64,000 bases of DNA from the NCBI RefSeq assembly GCF_003056345.1, contig NZ_PYWB01000003.1, forward strand, positions 248,001-312,000, read 5' to 3'. The stretch is from Devosia submarina (GTDB taxonomy: Bacteria; Pseudomonadota; Alphaproteobacteria; Rhizobiales; Devosiaceae). Below, piece by piece: positions 51,855 through 60,260 of this stretch. Position 1 is the first letter of the stretch. Each line of letters begins with the position of its first letter. Below the pieces are notes generated by a model. That model was not told the origin of the DNA, did not search any database, and worked only from the letters and a program-made list of their open reading frames with translations. The position numbers and the translations under genes are program-made.

Positions 51855-53525
51855 CTACCCCACTTCGCTCAGCAATTTGCTGGCGGCAGCGCGGGCTTCG
51901 TCCGTAACCTGAGCGCCTGCCAGCATGCGGGCGACTTCTTCCTGGCGCGCGGCGCTGTCGAGGAGTTTGACGTGGGTGCGCATGAAGGCGCCTTCCTTGA
52001 CGGCCTGCTTTTCGATCAGCAGGTGACGCTGGGCGCGAGCGGCGACCTGGGGCGCGTGGGTGACGGCGAGGACCTGGACCTTGCCGGCAAGCCGAGCCAA
52101 GCGCCGGCCGATGGCGTCCGCCACCGCGCCGCCAACGCCCGTGTCGATTTCGTCAAAGATGAGCACGGGGGCCGAGCCGCGGTCGGCCAGCACGACCTTG
52201 AGCGCGAGGAGAAACCGGCTGAGCTCGCCGCCCGAGGCGACCTTGAGCAAGGGGCCGGCGGCCGTGCCCGGATTAGTCTGGACGTGAAAGGCGATCTGGT
52301 CGAACCCCGATGGCGCAATGCGGTTGGTGTCGACCTGATGGTCGACGATGAACTTTGCAGCGCCTAGCTTGAGGTCGGGGAGTTCGGCGCCAACTGCCTT
52401 GCCGAGCGCATTGGCCGATTTTGCGCGGGCCTTGCTCAGGGTTTCCGCGAGCTTGCGATAGGTTTCCATGGCCTTGGCTTCAGAGGCCTCAAGCGCAGCG
52501 AGCTTGGTCTCTCCACTCTGGAGCGTGTCGAGATCGGCGGAATATTTCGCAAGCACTTCGCTGAGCTCGTCACAAGTTGTCTGGTGCTTGCGCGCCGCGG
52601 CGCGCAGGGCAAAAAGACGCTCCTCGACCGCTTCGAGCTCGTTAGGGTCATAGGCCATTTCGCGCTTGAGCTCTTCAAGCGCGTCGGTGGTGCGATCAAG
52701 CGCAGCGAGCGAGCCATCGAGCGTATCGACCAAGGGCTGGAACAGCGTTGCCCCGCCATCGATCTTGCGCATGAGGCGGCGCATGAGGCCGGCCAGCGCC
52801 GGGCCTGGTGCGGAAGGACCGTTGAGCATGTCGTCGATCTCGACCACATCCGAGGCGGCGCGTTCGGCCTGCTGCAGATGCTGGCGGCGCTCGGCGAGTT
52901 CTTCTTCTTCGCCGGGCTGCGGCTTGAGCTTGCCCAACTCGTCCACGGTGTGGCGGGCATAATCTTCGGCGGCAAGCGCCTCGGCCACGAGAGCCTTTTG
53001 CGCAGCAACGGCTTCCTGGGCGTCTGCAAGGTCCTGCCAGGCGTCGCGCACCTTGGCGGCAATGGATTCCAGCTCGCCAAAGGCGTCCAGGGCGGCGCGG
53101 TGCGTTGCGACATCGACCAGGGCGCGGTCATCGTGCTGGCCGTGGATTTCAACGATCTGCGCACCGACCTTTTGCAGCAGGGCGGCGGAGACGGGCTGGT
53201 CGTTGATGAAGGCGCGGGTGCGGCCATCGGCGAACTGCACGCGGCGCAGGATCACGTCCTCGTCGTCGGGGATGGCGTTGTCGCGCAGGGCGGTGCGGGC
53301 GGGATGGTTGGGGGCGAGTTGGAGTACGGCCACCACCTGGCCGCTGTCATGCCCACTGCGCACGAGCGAAGCATCGCCGCGGCCACCCAGGGCCAGGGTC
53401 AGGGCATCGAGAAGGATGGATTTGCCGGCGCCGGTTTCGCCGGTCAGCACGGTCATGCCCTCATCGAGCGCCAGATCGAGCTGGTCGATCAGGACGATAT
53501 TGCGAACCGAAAGCGCGTTCAGCAT
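51855..53525 (-). CDS. recN: DNA repair protein RecN
   Basis: SMC-like ATPase used in double-strand break repair. 556 residues: ATP head with LALDEGMTVLTGETGAGKSILLDALTLALGG (Walker A GETGAGKS), long coiled coil (residues about 160-370), and the second half of the head with VASGGELSRFLLALKVVL (signature) and LIFDEIDTGVGGAVADAIG (Walker B). The C-terminus has VLAVTHAPQVAARAQRHLLIEK. It starts at an ATG; the stop is three bases past the repeat element at its 3' side. Confidence 0.96.
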   Translation of the reverse strand: MLNALSVRNIVLIDQLDLALDEGMTVLTGETGAGKSILLDALTLALGGRGDASLVRSGHDSGQVVAVLQLAPNHPARTALRDNAIPDDEDVILRRVQFADGRTRAFINDQPVSAALLQKVGAQIVEIHGQHDDRALVDVATHRAALDAFGELESIAAKVRDAWQDLADAQEAVAAQKALVAEALAAEDYARHTVDELGKLKPQPGEEEELAERRQHLQQAERAASDVVEIDDMLNGPSAPGPALAGLMRRLMRKIDGGATLFQPLVDTLDGSLAALDRTTDALEELKREMAYDPNELEAVEERLFALRAAARKHQTTCDELSEVLAKYSADLDTLQSGETKLAALEASEAKAMETYRKLAETLSKARAKSANALGKAVGAELPDLKLGAAKFIVDHQVDTNRIAPSGFDQIAFHVQTNPGTAAGPLLKVASGGELSRFLLALKVVLADRGSAPVLIFDEIDTGVGGAVADAIGRRLARLAGKVQVLAVTHAPQVAARAQRHLLIEKQAVKEGAFMRTHVKLLDSAARQEEVARMLAGAQVTDEARAAASKLLSEVG

Positions 53526-53889
53526 GCGCGTACCATTCCCAAATTCCGTGTGCGCTCGCGCACGCTTCTACCCTGCCGCGTCGGGGTCTTGCCCAAGTGT
53601 AGAATTAGCGAACCGGGAGGCATATTAGCGACGCGGAACAAACTAGCAACAAATAAGTGAGTTGTGGAGAAGCTTCACCGTAATCGCACAAAAGATAGAC
53701 GGAGAGCTGCGGCGGCATAGGGACTAAACAGCCCCCTTGATCTGCCAATCGAGCGTAGCTCTCATGGCCTTGTTGCTCAATTTGCTCCACCGGAGCAAAT
53801 TGTCCCTTCGGGCCGCGCCCAAGCCCCGCAAGGGGGAGGGTGTCGACTGCTTATCCGGATGACAGACTAGGTGCGCAGTCGGCGGCAGG
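53526..53889. other. Intergenic region recN-bamD, no gene seen
   Basis: 364 bases without a convincing coding frame. It holds a GAAC-N7-CAAC (53636-53650), close to the alphaproteobacterial LexA box GAAC-N7-GAAC but with one mismatch, about 110 bases upstream of recN. It also has a purine-rich CCCCGCAAGGGGGAGGG stretch related to the other repeats, and a direct copy of CTAGGTGCGCAG at 53867 and 53890, the second being the bamD stop region. Confidence 0.5.
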
Positions 53890-54735
53890 CTAGGTGCGCA
53901 GGCCGGCCATCCAGCTGCCGCTGTTGACGGCGGGCGCGAGGCCTTGCTTGCCCAGGAGCGCAAAGGCCTGCTGGTACCAGGTGCTGGACGGGTAATTGTG
54001 TCCCAGAACGGCAGCGGCGGTGGTGGCCTCATTGGTGAGGCCGAGCGAGAGGTAGGCTTCGGTTAGGCGATACAGGGCTTCTTCGATATGAGTGGAAGTC
54101 TGCCAGGTTTCCACCACTGTGCGGAAGCGGTTGATGGCCGCGGTGTACTGGCCATTGCCCAGATAGTACCGGCCAACCGACATTTCCTTGCCCGCGAGCT
54201 GGTCATAGGCAACAAGGAGCTTTTCCTGCGCGTCCTTGGCGTATTCGGACTTGGGATAATTGCTGATCAGGAGGTTGTAGGTGTCGATCGCATCACGCGA
54301 CAGCTGCTGGTCGCGAGTGATGTCCTTGATCTGGGCGAAATAGGCATTGCCCTTGAGGTAAAGGACATAAGGCACGTCCTTGCCATTGGGGTAGATGGCC
54401 AGGAACCGGTCCGCTGCAAGGATTGCCTGTTCAAGCTCGCCGCCACGGTAGTTGGCGTAGACCTGCATAAGCTTGGACTTTTCCACCAGCGGATCGCGCG
54501 GATGCTGGCGGTCGAGTTGCTCCAGGCCCTTGATGGCGGTCTGGAAATACTGGCGGTCCATGTCGTCCAGCGCTTTTTGGTAAAGCGCCTGGGCGGGAAT
54601 AACGGGCGCTTCCTTGAGCTTGGGCGGCCCAAACAGATTCATGCCGGAGCAGCCGGCCAGAATGAGCGTGAGCAGGGCAACAGACGCAATCCGACCTGCC
54701 CGAGTGGTCAAACCACCAATAAATTCACCTGTCAC
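53890..54735 (-). CDS. bamD: Outer membrane protein assembly factor BamD
   Basis: TPR lipoprotein of the BAM complex that inserts beta-barrel proteins. The 281-residue protein has a signal peptide with lipobox LAGC (SVALLTLILAGCSGMNLFGPPKL), then five TPR-like repeats: ALYQKALDDMDRQYFQTAIKGLEQLDRQHPRDP, SKLMQVYANYRGGELEQAILAADRFLAIYP, YLKGNAYFAQIKDITRDQ, and LLVAYDQLAGKEMSVGRYYLGNGQYTAAINRF. The start is a GTG at 54735 (VTGEFIGGL). Next upstream gene is lpxC. Confidence 0.95.
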   Translation of the reverse strand: MTGEFIGGLTTRAGRIASVALLTLILAGCSGMNLFGPPKLKEAPVIPAQALYQKALDDMDRQYFQTAIKGLEQLDRQHPRDPLVEKSKLMQVYANYRGGELEQAILAADRFLAIYPNGKDVPYVLYLKGNAYFAQIKDITRDQQLSRDAIDTYNLLISNYPKSEYAKDAQEKLLVAYDQLAGKEMSVGRYYLGNGQYTAAINRFRTVVETWQTSTHIEEALYRLTEAYLSLGLTNEATTAAAVLGHNYPSSTWYQQAFALLGKQGLAPAVNSGSWMAGLRT

Positions 54736-54825
54736 GAAGTGCCCCGTTCTTGAAAGCTTTGTCTTTGCCGCGAAGTATTCAGCAATTGGTCCAAAACTGT
54801 GGCGCAGGCCGGCGGCCTTTAGAGG

Positions 54826-55782
54826 CTAGCGAACTGCGCGCAGGTATGGATTAACTGCCAAACCCGCCGGCTGGTCTTCGAAGGCATCGAATTCCAGCGG
54901 CAGATTATCCGCGCTGACTATTTCATAATTGGCTTCGCTCGAAAAGAGACCGGCCAACACATGTGCGTTGAGTGCGTGACCGCCCTTATAGGAGCGGAAG
55001 CGGCCCCAGATCGGAAGGCCACCAAGCGCCAGATCGCCGATGGCATCGAGCAGCTTGTGGCGCACGAATTCGTCTTCGTAGCGCAGACCTTGCGGGTTCA
55101 GGATCCGGTCATTGTCGATGGTGACCGAATTATCAAGGCTCGACCCCAGCGCATAGCCGGCCTGGCGCAGGATCTTGGCGTCGCGCACAAAGCCAAAGGT
55201 GCGGGCGCGCGAAACGTCTTCGTAATAGCGGCGTGGCGTCCAGTCGAAGATCATGCGCTGGCGGCCGATCACCTGGGAGTCAAAATCGATCTCGAGATCG
55301 AGCGCGCGACCATTGTATGGCTCAAGCGCAGCAAAAGCGTCGTTGTTCCGAACCGTAACGGCGCGCATGATCTTGAGGAATTTGCGCTGTGCGGGCTGGA
55401 TTTCGAGACCGACATTGAGGATCGCTTCGGCAAAGGGCCGAGCGCTGCCATCAAGAATGGGGCATTCGCTACCATCGAGAGTGATCAAAGCATTGTCGAC
55501 ACCCATGCCTGAAAGGGCCGACATCACATGCTCGATGGTTGCGGCGCTGATGCTGTCGCCCAGATCGAGCGTAGTGCAAAGCGTGGTCCGCGTGACGCGG
55601 GAAAAATGCACCGGGACGGGCATGGTCACACGGCCGTCACCCAAATCGCGTGAAATGGTGATTCCAGTATCGGCCGCAGCGGGCCTGATCGTCAGCGTAA
55701 CGGGCTGGCCGCTGTGAACGCCATAGCCCGAAAAGCTGAGGGCCGCGGCAAGTGTACGCTGGCGCGTGGAAAGTTTCTGCAT
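54826..55782 (-). CDS. lpxC: UDP-3-O-acyl-N-acetylglucosamine deacetylase
   Basis: Zinc enzyme making the committed step of lipid A synthesis. The 318-residue protein has the two-domain LpxC fold: QRTLAAALSFSGYGVHSGQPVTLTIRPA, the first zinc histidine in IEHVMSALSGMGVDNALITLDGSECPILDGSARPF, and the second pair in RHKLLDAIGDLALGGLPIWGRF (H and D). The glycine-rich strand SYKGGHALNAHVLAGLF follows. It is separated from ftsZ by a strong terminator and so has its own promoter. Confidence 0.97.
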   Translation of the reverse strand: MQKLSTRQRTLAAALSFSGYGVHSGQPVTLTIRPAAADTGITISRDLGDGRVTMPVPVHFSRVTRTTLCTTLDLGDSISAATIEHVMSALSGMGVDNALITLDGSECPILDGSARPFAEAILNVGLEIQPAQRKFLKIMRAVTVRNNDAFAALEPYNGRALDLEIDFDSQVIGRQRMIFDWTPRRYYEDVSRARTFGFVRDAKILRQAGYALGSSLDNSVTIDNDRILNPQGLRYEDEFVRHKLLDAIGDLALGGLPIWGRFRSYKGGHALNAHVLAGLFSSEANYEIVSADNLPLEFDAFEDQPAGLAVNPYLRAVR

Positions 55783-55829
55783 ACTGGAACTACTCCGAAC
55801 AAGCTCGAAAGCTCGAGGCTGTGTTAGCC

Positions 55830-55860
55830 AAAAAAAACTCGGTGCGAAAGTCGCACCGAG
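55830..55860 (-). terminator. Strong intrinsic terminator of ftsZ
   Basis: Minus strand: CTCGGTGCGA-CTT-TCGCACCGAG, a perfect 10-bp stem with a 3-base loop, followed by TTTTTTTT. It lies 30 bases beyond the ftsZ stop and before lpxC. Confidence 0.92.
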
Positions 55861-55889
55861 CCATGTTTTGTCTGCCGGACAAGGCAGGT

Positions 55890-57581
55890 TTACCCGTGTT
55901 TACGCAGGAAGGCTGGGATTTCCAGGCTTTCTTTTTGCGGCGCAGCAGCGGGTTGCCGGCCCTGCGCATCGAGGTTGCCACGAGCGCCTTCCGAAGCGTG
56001 GGGAACACGCGAAGTCCTTGCGCCGCCTGCTTCAATGGCGCTGCGAGCGGCATTGTCGTCGGCTTGGGAATAACCCGTATCATCACGGCCACCGGCTGCC
56101 GGCTGGCCCAGATTGAGGCCAACATTGGAAGCCAGACGCTTGAACAGGGCACGGGCATTGCGTGGCTCTGCGTCCTGACGTTCCTGCACCTCCTGTGTCC
56201 GGCGCGCAACAACCGGAAGCTCCTCGGTCCGCGGCATGCGGCGCTGGGTTTCGGGACGGGCGGCGCTGGATGGCACGTAGACGCTCGGCACGGGCGATTC
56301 GTCGTGCACCATGGTGGGCTCTTCGATCTCGTGCGTCACGGGAGCGGCAGGGATATAGGGCTCGACGAAGACGCCGTCGTCTTCCCCGTGCTGGTAGCTC
56401 GGCGCGGGCGTTTCAAAGCTGAAGGCTTCGGCAACGGCTTGTTCAACCTGATGCTCGATCTGCTGAGGAACAACAGGGGCCGCAGCAGGGGCAGCCTGCG
56501 GACGCTCGGCGGCGCGTTCCATCTGGACGCGGGTCGGCTCCACGGGAACATGGCGGCGCACTTCAAGCGGGGTGCGCGATGCATGTGGCTTGGCGGGCTC
56601 CAGAGCCTGGACCATGGCCGCATCGGTGCCAGTGGCAACCACGGACACGCGGATGGTGCCGGTGAGGCTCGGATCGTAGGTAGCGCCCAGGATGATGTTG
56701 CAATCGGGATCCACTTCCTCGCGGATGCGGCTGGCTGCTTCATCGACTTCGTAGAGGGTAAGGTCCGGACCGCCGGTGATGGAGATCAGGAGGCCACGCG
56801 CACCCTGCATCGAAACATCATCAAGCAGCGGATTGGCAATGGCGGCTTCAGCGGCGTGGCGGGCACGATCTTCGCCTGAGGCTTCGCCGGTACCCATCAT
56901 CGCCTTGCCCATGCCGCGCATCACGGCGCGCACGTCGGCGAAGTCGAGGTTGATAAGGCCTTCCTTGACCATCAGATCGGTGATGCAGGCAACGCCGGAG
57001 AACAGCACCTGGTCGGCCATCGCGAAAGCGTCGGCGAAGGTGGTCTTCTCGTTGGCAACCCGGAACAGATTCTGATTCGGGATAACGATCAGCGTATCGA
57101 CATGGCGATGGAGCTCATCGATACCGTCTTCGGCAAGGCGGGCACGACGATTGCCTTCGAAGTTGAAGGGCTTGGTCACAACACCAACGGTCAGGATCCC
57201 CTGCTCGCGAGCAGCGCGGGCCACCACAGGCGCAGCGCCGGTGCCGGTACCACCACCCATGCCGGCAGTGATGAACACCATGTGCGAGCCGGAAAGGTGA
57301 TCATTGATCTCGTCCCAGCTTTCCTCGGCGGCAGCGCGGCCCACTTCGGGGTGCGAGCCTGCGCCCAGGCCTTCGGTGACGCCGACGCCGAGCTGGATGA
57401 TTCGCTGAGCCTTGGAGAGGGCCAGCGCCTGCGCGTCGGTGTTGGCCACAACGAAATCCACGCCATCAAGCCCGGATTCGATCATGTTGTTTACAGCGTT
57501 GCCGCCAGCGCCACCGCAACCGAATACGGTGATGCGAGGCTTTAGTTCCTGAATGTCCGGGATGGTGAGGTTGATGGTCAT
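55890..57581 (-). CDS. ftsZ: Cell division GTPase FtsZ
   Basis: Forms the cytokinetic ring. 563 residues: GTPase domain with [18 protein letters not shown], the tubulin signature [45 protein letters not shown], and T7 loop [21 protein letters not shown] long Pro/Glu/Arg-rich linker follows (about residues 320-550), and the C-terminal peptide [11 protein letters not shown], which binds FtsA and other partners. The linker makes it longer than most FtsZ (about 380-400) but normal for Rhizobiales (often over 500). Its own upstream region holds a CtrA-like site. It is separated from ftsA by two other genes. Confidence 0.98.
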   Translation of the reverse strand: MTINLTIPDIQELKPRITVFGCGGAGGNAVNNMIESGLDGVDFVVANTDAQALALSKAQRIIQLGVGVTEGLGAGSHPEVGRAAAEESWDEINDHLSGSHMVFITAGMGGGTGTGAAPVVARAAREQGILTVGVVTKPFNFEGNRRARLAEDGIDELHRHVDTLIVIPNQNLFRVANEKTTFADAFAMADQVLFSGVACITDLMVKEGLINLDFADVRAVMRGMGKAMMGTGEASGEDRARHAAEAAIANPLLDDVSMQGARGLLISITGGPDLTLYEVDEAASRIREEVDPDCNIILGATYDPSLTGTIRVSVVATGTDAAMVQALEPAKPHASRTPLEVRRHVPVEPTRVQMERAAERPQAAPAAAPVVPQQIEHQVEQAVAEAFSFETPAPSYQHGEDDGVFVEPYIPAAPVTHEIEEPTMVHDESPVPSVYVPSSAARPETQRRMPRTEELPVVARRTQEVQERQDAEPRNARALFKRLASNVGLNLGQPAAGGRDDTGYSQADDNAARSAIEAGGARTSRVPHASEGARGNLDAQGRQPAAAPQKESLEIPAFLRKHG

Positions 57582-57630
57582 GAATGGCCTCGTGGTGGCG
57601 TTGTTGGGTTAATATTTACCCCGCCAAACG

Positions 57631-57645
57631 TTAACCGGCTCCTAA
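57631..57645. promoter_or_regulatory. Candidate CtrA-binding site upstream of ftsZ
   Basis: TTAA-CCGGCTC-CTAA, one mismatch from the CtrA full site TTAA-N7-TTAA, lies about 50 bases upstream of the ftsZ ATG. Two further TTAAC-type half sites are nearby (57604 on TTAAT and 57663 on TTAAC), and an inverted repeat ACAAATC...GATTTGT lies at about 57686-57706. In Caulobacter CtrA represses ftsZ; the homology of the control here is inference. Confidence 0.45.
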
Positions 57646-57783
57646 CAATTGTCCCACCGGTGTTAACGGACACGCATTTTGCGAGACAAATCCGCAACAG
57701 ATTTGTTTCTCGTTAACCACGTCGATGTCGGAAGAGGCACGCCTCGTTCGTCATGACTTCGGGTTCAACATGGGAGAAAGCCG

Positions 57784-58245
57784 ATGACCAAGATCATGCC
57801 CTGCCTTTGGTTCGACGATCGGATCGAGCAGGCCGTCGATTTTTATACCTCAACCTTCCGAGCCACGAAGGTTCATCAGCTGGTGCGGCAGGCGCCCGAT
57901 AAGCCGGCGCTCACGGCTGTGATCGAGCTTGAGGGGCATAAATTCATGCTGCTCAATGGCGGGCCGCAGTTCCGGTTCACGGAAGCGGTCAGCTTCATGA
58001 TCGACTGCCAGGATCAGGCGGAGGTCGATTATTTCTGGGACAGGCTGACAGCCGATGGCGGGGAAGAAAGCATGTGCGGCTGGTGCAAGGACAAGTTTGG
58101 TCTCAGCTGGCAGGTTGCGCCCAAGCAGATCTATGAGACCGTTCTTGGCCCTGACAAGGCCGGGGCCGAACGCGCCATGCAGGCCATGATGGGCATGCGC
58201 AAGCTGATCGTTGCGGATCTGCAGAAGGCCTATGCGGGCACTTAG
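57784..58245 (+). CDS. VOC-family protein (PhnB-like, 3-demethylubiquinone methyltransferase-type domain)
   Basis: A 153-residue glyoxalase/VOC-fold protein starting MTKIMPCLWFDDRIEQAVDFYTSTF. This opening, LEGHKFMLLNGGPQFRFTEAVSFMIDCQDQAEVDYFWDRLTADGGEESMCGWCKDKFGLSWQV and the end ALMAMMGMRKLIVADLQKAY-like are the PhnB/YjdN group. Enzymatic role unknown; the 3-demethylubiquinone name reflects an old mis-annotation of the domain. It lies on the opposite strand between ftsZ and the DUF4126-like gene. Confidence 0.9.
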   Translation: MTKIMPCLWFDDRIEQAVDFYTSTFRATKVHQLVRQAPDKPALTAVIELEGHKFMLLNGGPQFRFTEAVSFMIDCQDQAEVDYFWDRLTADGGEESMCGWCKDKFGLSWQVAPKQIYETVLGPDKAGAERAMQAMMGMRKLIVADLQKAYAGT

Positions 58246-58721
58246 GGCGCCTGCAGCAGCGCCTTGGTGCCCGTCAATTCGGGATTGGTGATGGCAAGGC
58301 CGGCGCCGAACACGAGGGCATCTTCGACAAGGCCGCTCGGTGTTTGCCCGACGCGGCTCATGGCCTTTTTGCGCAGGCTGAGCCCAATATAGGAGGAGAC
58401 GAGCGCTGCGCCCACGGCGATAGCGGCACCGGTGGCGCGCTGACCGCGTGGGGCAAGCGCTGCGCCGGCATAGGCGGAGGTGATGCTGCGCACGGCGAGC
58501 CCCACCGGAATGGTGCGATCAGGCGCGGTCTTCATCTTGTCGCCGCCCATTTCAGCCACCGCAAAGGCAATGGCGCCGGCAGTGACGATGGGGTGGTGGA
58601 AAAGTTTCTGCAGGGGAAGGTCGTCATCCACTTCGCCGCGATAGGTGGCAAGGCCGATGGTAGCAAGCGGGGTGATGCCGCGCTGGCCCGCGACAAGGCC
58701 AATAAGGAGGGATCGAAGCAT
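58242..58721 (-). CDS. DUF4126-like small membrane protein
   Basis: A 159-residue protein starting MLRSLLIGLVAGQRGITPLATIGLATYRG, with about four hydrophobic or amphipathic segments. The GQRGITPLA and TIPVGLAVRSITSAYAGAALAPRGQRATGAAIAVGAALVSSYIG blocks match the DUF4126 pattern. Function unknown. GGAG lies eight bases before the ATG. It overlaps the end of the convergent VOC gene by four bases and stands between ftsA and ftsZ. Confidence 0.75.
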   Translation of the reverse strand: MLRSLLIGLVAGQRGITPLATIGLATYRGEVDDDLPLQKLFHHPIVTAGAIAFAVAEMGGDKMKTAPDRTIPVGLAVRSITSAYAGAALAPRGQRATGAAIAVGAALVSSYIGLSLRKKAMSRVGQTPSGLVEDALVFGAGLAITNPELTGTKALLQAP

Positions 58722-58867
58722 AGAGGTTCTCCGGGGGTGTTGGTCGGAGAATGGTTTGGGTGGGATTTCGATCCGACCCCACCTCCTCTCCCCTTGGCAG
58801 CGGTAGGGGACAATGCGGTGTTCGCCAAAGATCTTGCCATGCACCGGACTCATCCAACCTCTACGGA

Positions 58868-58900
58868 TCGTCACCCTCAGGTCGAGCCCGAGGGTGACGA
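58868..58900. repeat. Palindromic repeat near the ftsA stop
   Basis: TCGTCACCCTC and GAGGGTGACGA (11 bp, perfect) flank AGGTCGAGCCC. It is a shortened form of the 36-bp palindrome at 43417-43512 (shared GTCACCCTC and GAGGGTGACGA). It begins 47 bases beyond the ftsA stop, in the gap before the DUF4126-like gene. Confidence 0.75.
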
Positions 58901-58946
58901 GCGGTAATCGGGGACGCGCGGGGGCTGATCCGAGCCGCTTGTCTCG

Positions 58947-60260
58947 TTAGAAGCTCGAGCGCAGCCAGGAGCCGACGCGGGCGAAATAGCCGTCGGTGCC
59001 GGTGAGTTTGCGGCTGGCGCGGGGTTCGGCGTATTCGCGGCTGCAAACCTGGGGGTAGATCAGCATGCCCGCGACCGTGGCAAAGGCGGCGCCTTTTGCC
59101 ATTTCGGGCAGGCCGGCAATACCCATCGGCCGGCCGTTGCGGACATTGCGCGCAAGGGTGCGGCGGGCGACTTCGGGCAGGCCGGTCATTTCGCTGGCGC
59201 CGCCGGTCAGCACAAAGCGGCGGCCGCAGACATCCATCATGCCCGTCGCCTGCATGCGGTCGCGAATGGCGGTGAGGATTTCCTCGATCCGGGGGCGCAT
59301 GATGCGGGTCAGCACCGAACGGGCCACCTGTCCCGGCGCTTCGTCATGCATGGAGCCAACCGGCTGGATCGGGATCAAATCGCGCTCATCGGCCTGACCG
59401 GGAAGCACGGAGCCATAGAACGTTTTGAGCCGCTCGGCGTCGGCAATGGAAACCGAGAGCTGGCGGGCAATGTCCAGGGTAAGGTGATGGCCGCCAATGG
59501 CGATGGCATCGGCATAAACCAGATGGCCTTCGTTGAAGACGGACACGGTTGTGGTGGCGCCGCCGAAATCGACACAGGCAACGCCAAGCTGGGCTTCATC
59601 ATCGACCAGGGTAGCCAGGCCCGACGCATAAGGGGTGGCGACCAGCGCCTCGATCTGCAGATGGCAGCGATGAAGAACCAGTTCGAGATTGCGCATGGCG
59701 AGCGTCTCGGAGCTGACCACGGCCACATCGACGCCCAGCTTGTCCCCCACCATGCCCTTGGGATCACGAATGCCTTTTTGCCCATCAATCGCGTAACCGA
59801 TCGGCATCGCATGGATGATGGAGCGCTCAGGCCGGACGGAGCGCTCATTGACGGCCCGCAAGACGCGGTGGATGTCGGTTTTTTCAACTTCCTGGCCATC
59901 CAGCGACACGGCAGCCGAGAAGGTTTCGGAGCCCAGGCGGCCCGCAGTGACATTGACGAGGACCGATTCAAGCGTGAGGCCGGCGGCGCGCTCGGCCATG
60001 CCGACCACGGAGCGAATGGTGTGCTCGGCCTTTTCGATATCGGTGACGACCCCGGACTTGACGCCTGCAGAGGGACCATAGCCGAAGCCAATTACCTCGG
60101 CCTGGTGCGAGCGGCCGCGCAGGGCCTTTCCTTCCGGACGCGGCGTCAGGCGCGCAATCACGCAGCAGATCTTGGTGGAGCCGATGTCGAGCACGGCGAC
60201 AAGGGTGGTCTTGCCCGGCTGCACGGGGCGAAGCCGGGAGGTCATGGCGTCGGTCATCAT
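58947..60260 (-). CDS. ftsA: Cell division ATPase FtsA
   Basis: Actin-like protein that tethers FtsZ to the membrane. The 437-residue protein has the phosphate-1 motif VLDIGSTKICCVIARL, the 1C/SHS2 insert, VACVDFGGATTTVSVFNEG, the adenosine motif VLTGGASEMTGL, and the C-terminal amphipathic membrane-targeting helix VGSWLRSSF. Its ATG overlaps the stop of ftsQ (ATGA), which couples their translation. The last gene of the run ddl-ftsQ-ftsA; ftsZ does not follow immediately. Confidence 0.97.
   Translation of the reverse strand: MMTDAMTSRLRPVQPGKTTLVAVLDIGSTKICCVIARLTPRPEGKALRGRSHQAEVIGFGYGPSAGVKSGVVTDIEKAEHTIRSVVGMAERAAGLTLESVLVNVTAGRLGSETFSAAVSLDGQEVEKTDIHRVLRAVNERSVRPERSIIHAMPIGYAIDGQKGIRDPKGMVGDKLGVDVAVVSSETLAMRNLELVLHRCHLQIEALVATPYASGLATLVDDEAQLGVACVDFGGATTTVSVFNEGHLVYADAIAIGGHHLTLDIARQLSVSIADAERLKTFYGSVLPGQADERDLIPIQPVGSMHDEAPGQVARSVLTRIMRPRIEEILTAIRDRMQATGMMDVCGRRFVLTGGASEMTGLPEVARRTLARNVRNGRPMGIAGLPEMAKGAAFATVAGMLIYPQVCSREYAEPRASRKLTGTDGYFARVGSWLRSSF

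Noticed and set aside
52584-53660. A 358-residue frame antisense to recN.
   Set aside because: Shadow frame; the minus-strand RecN has intact Walker A, signature and Walker B motifs.
53605-53790. A 61-residue minus-strand frame between recN and bamD.
   Set aside because: No ribosome site and unusual composition; the gap looks non-coding.
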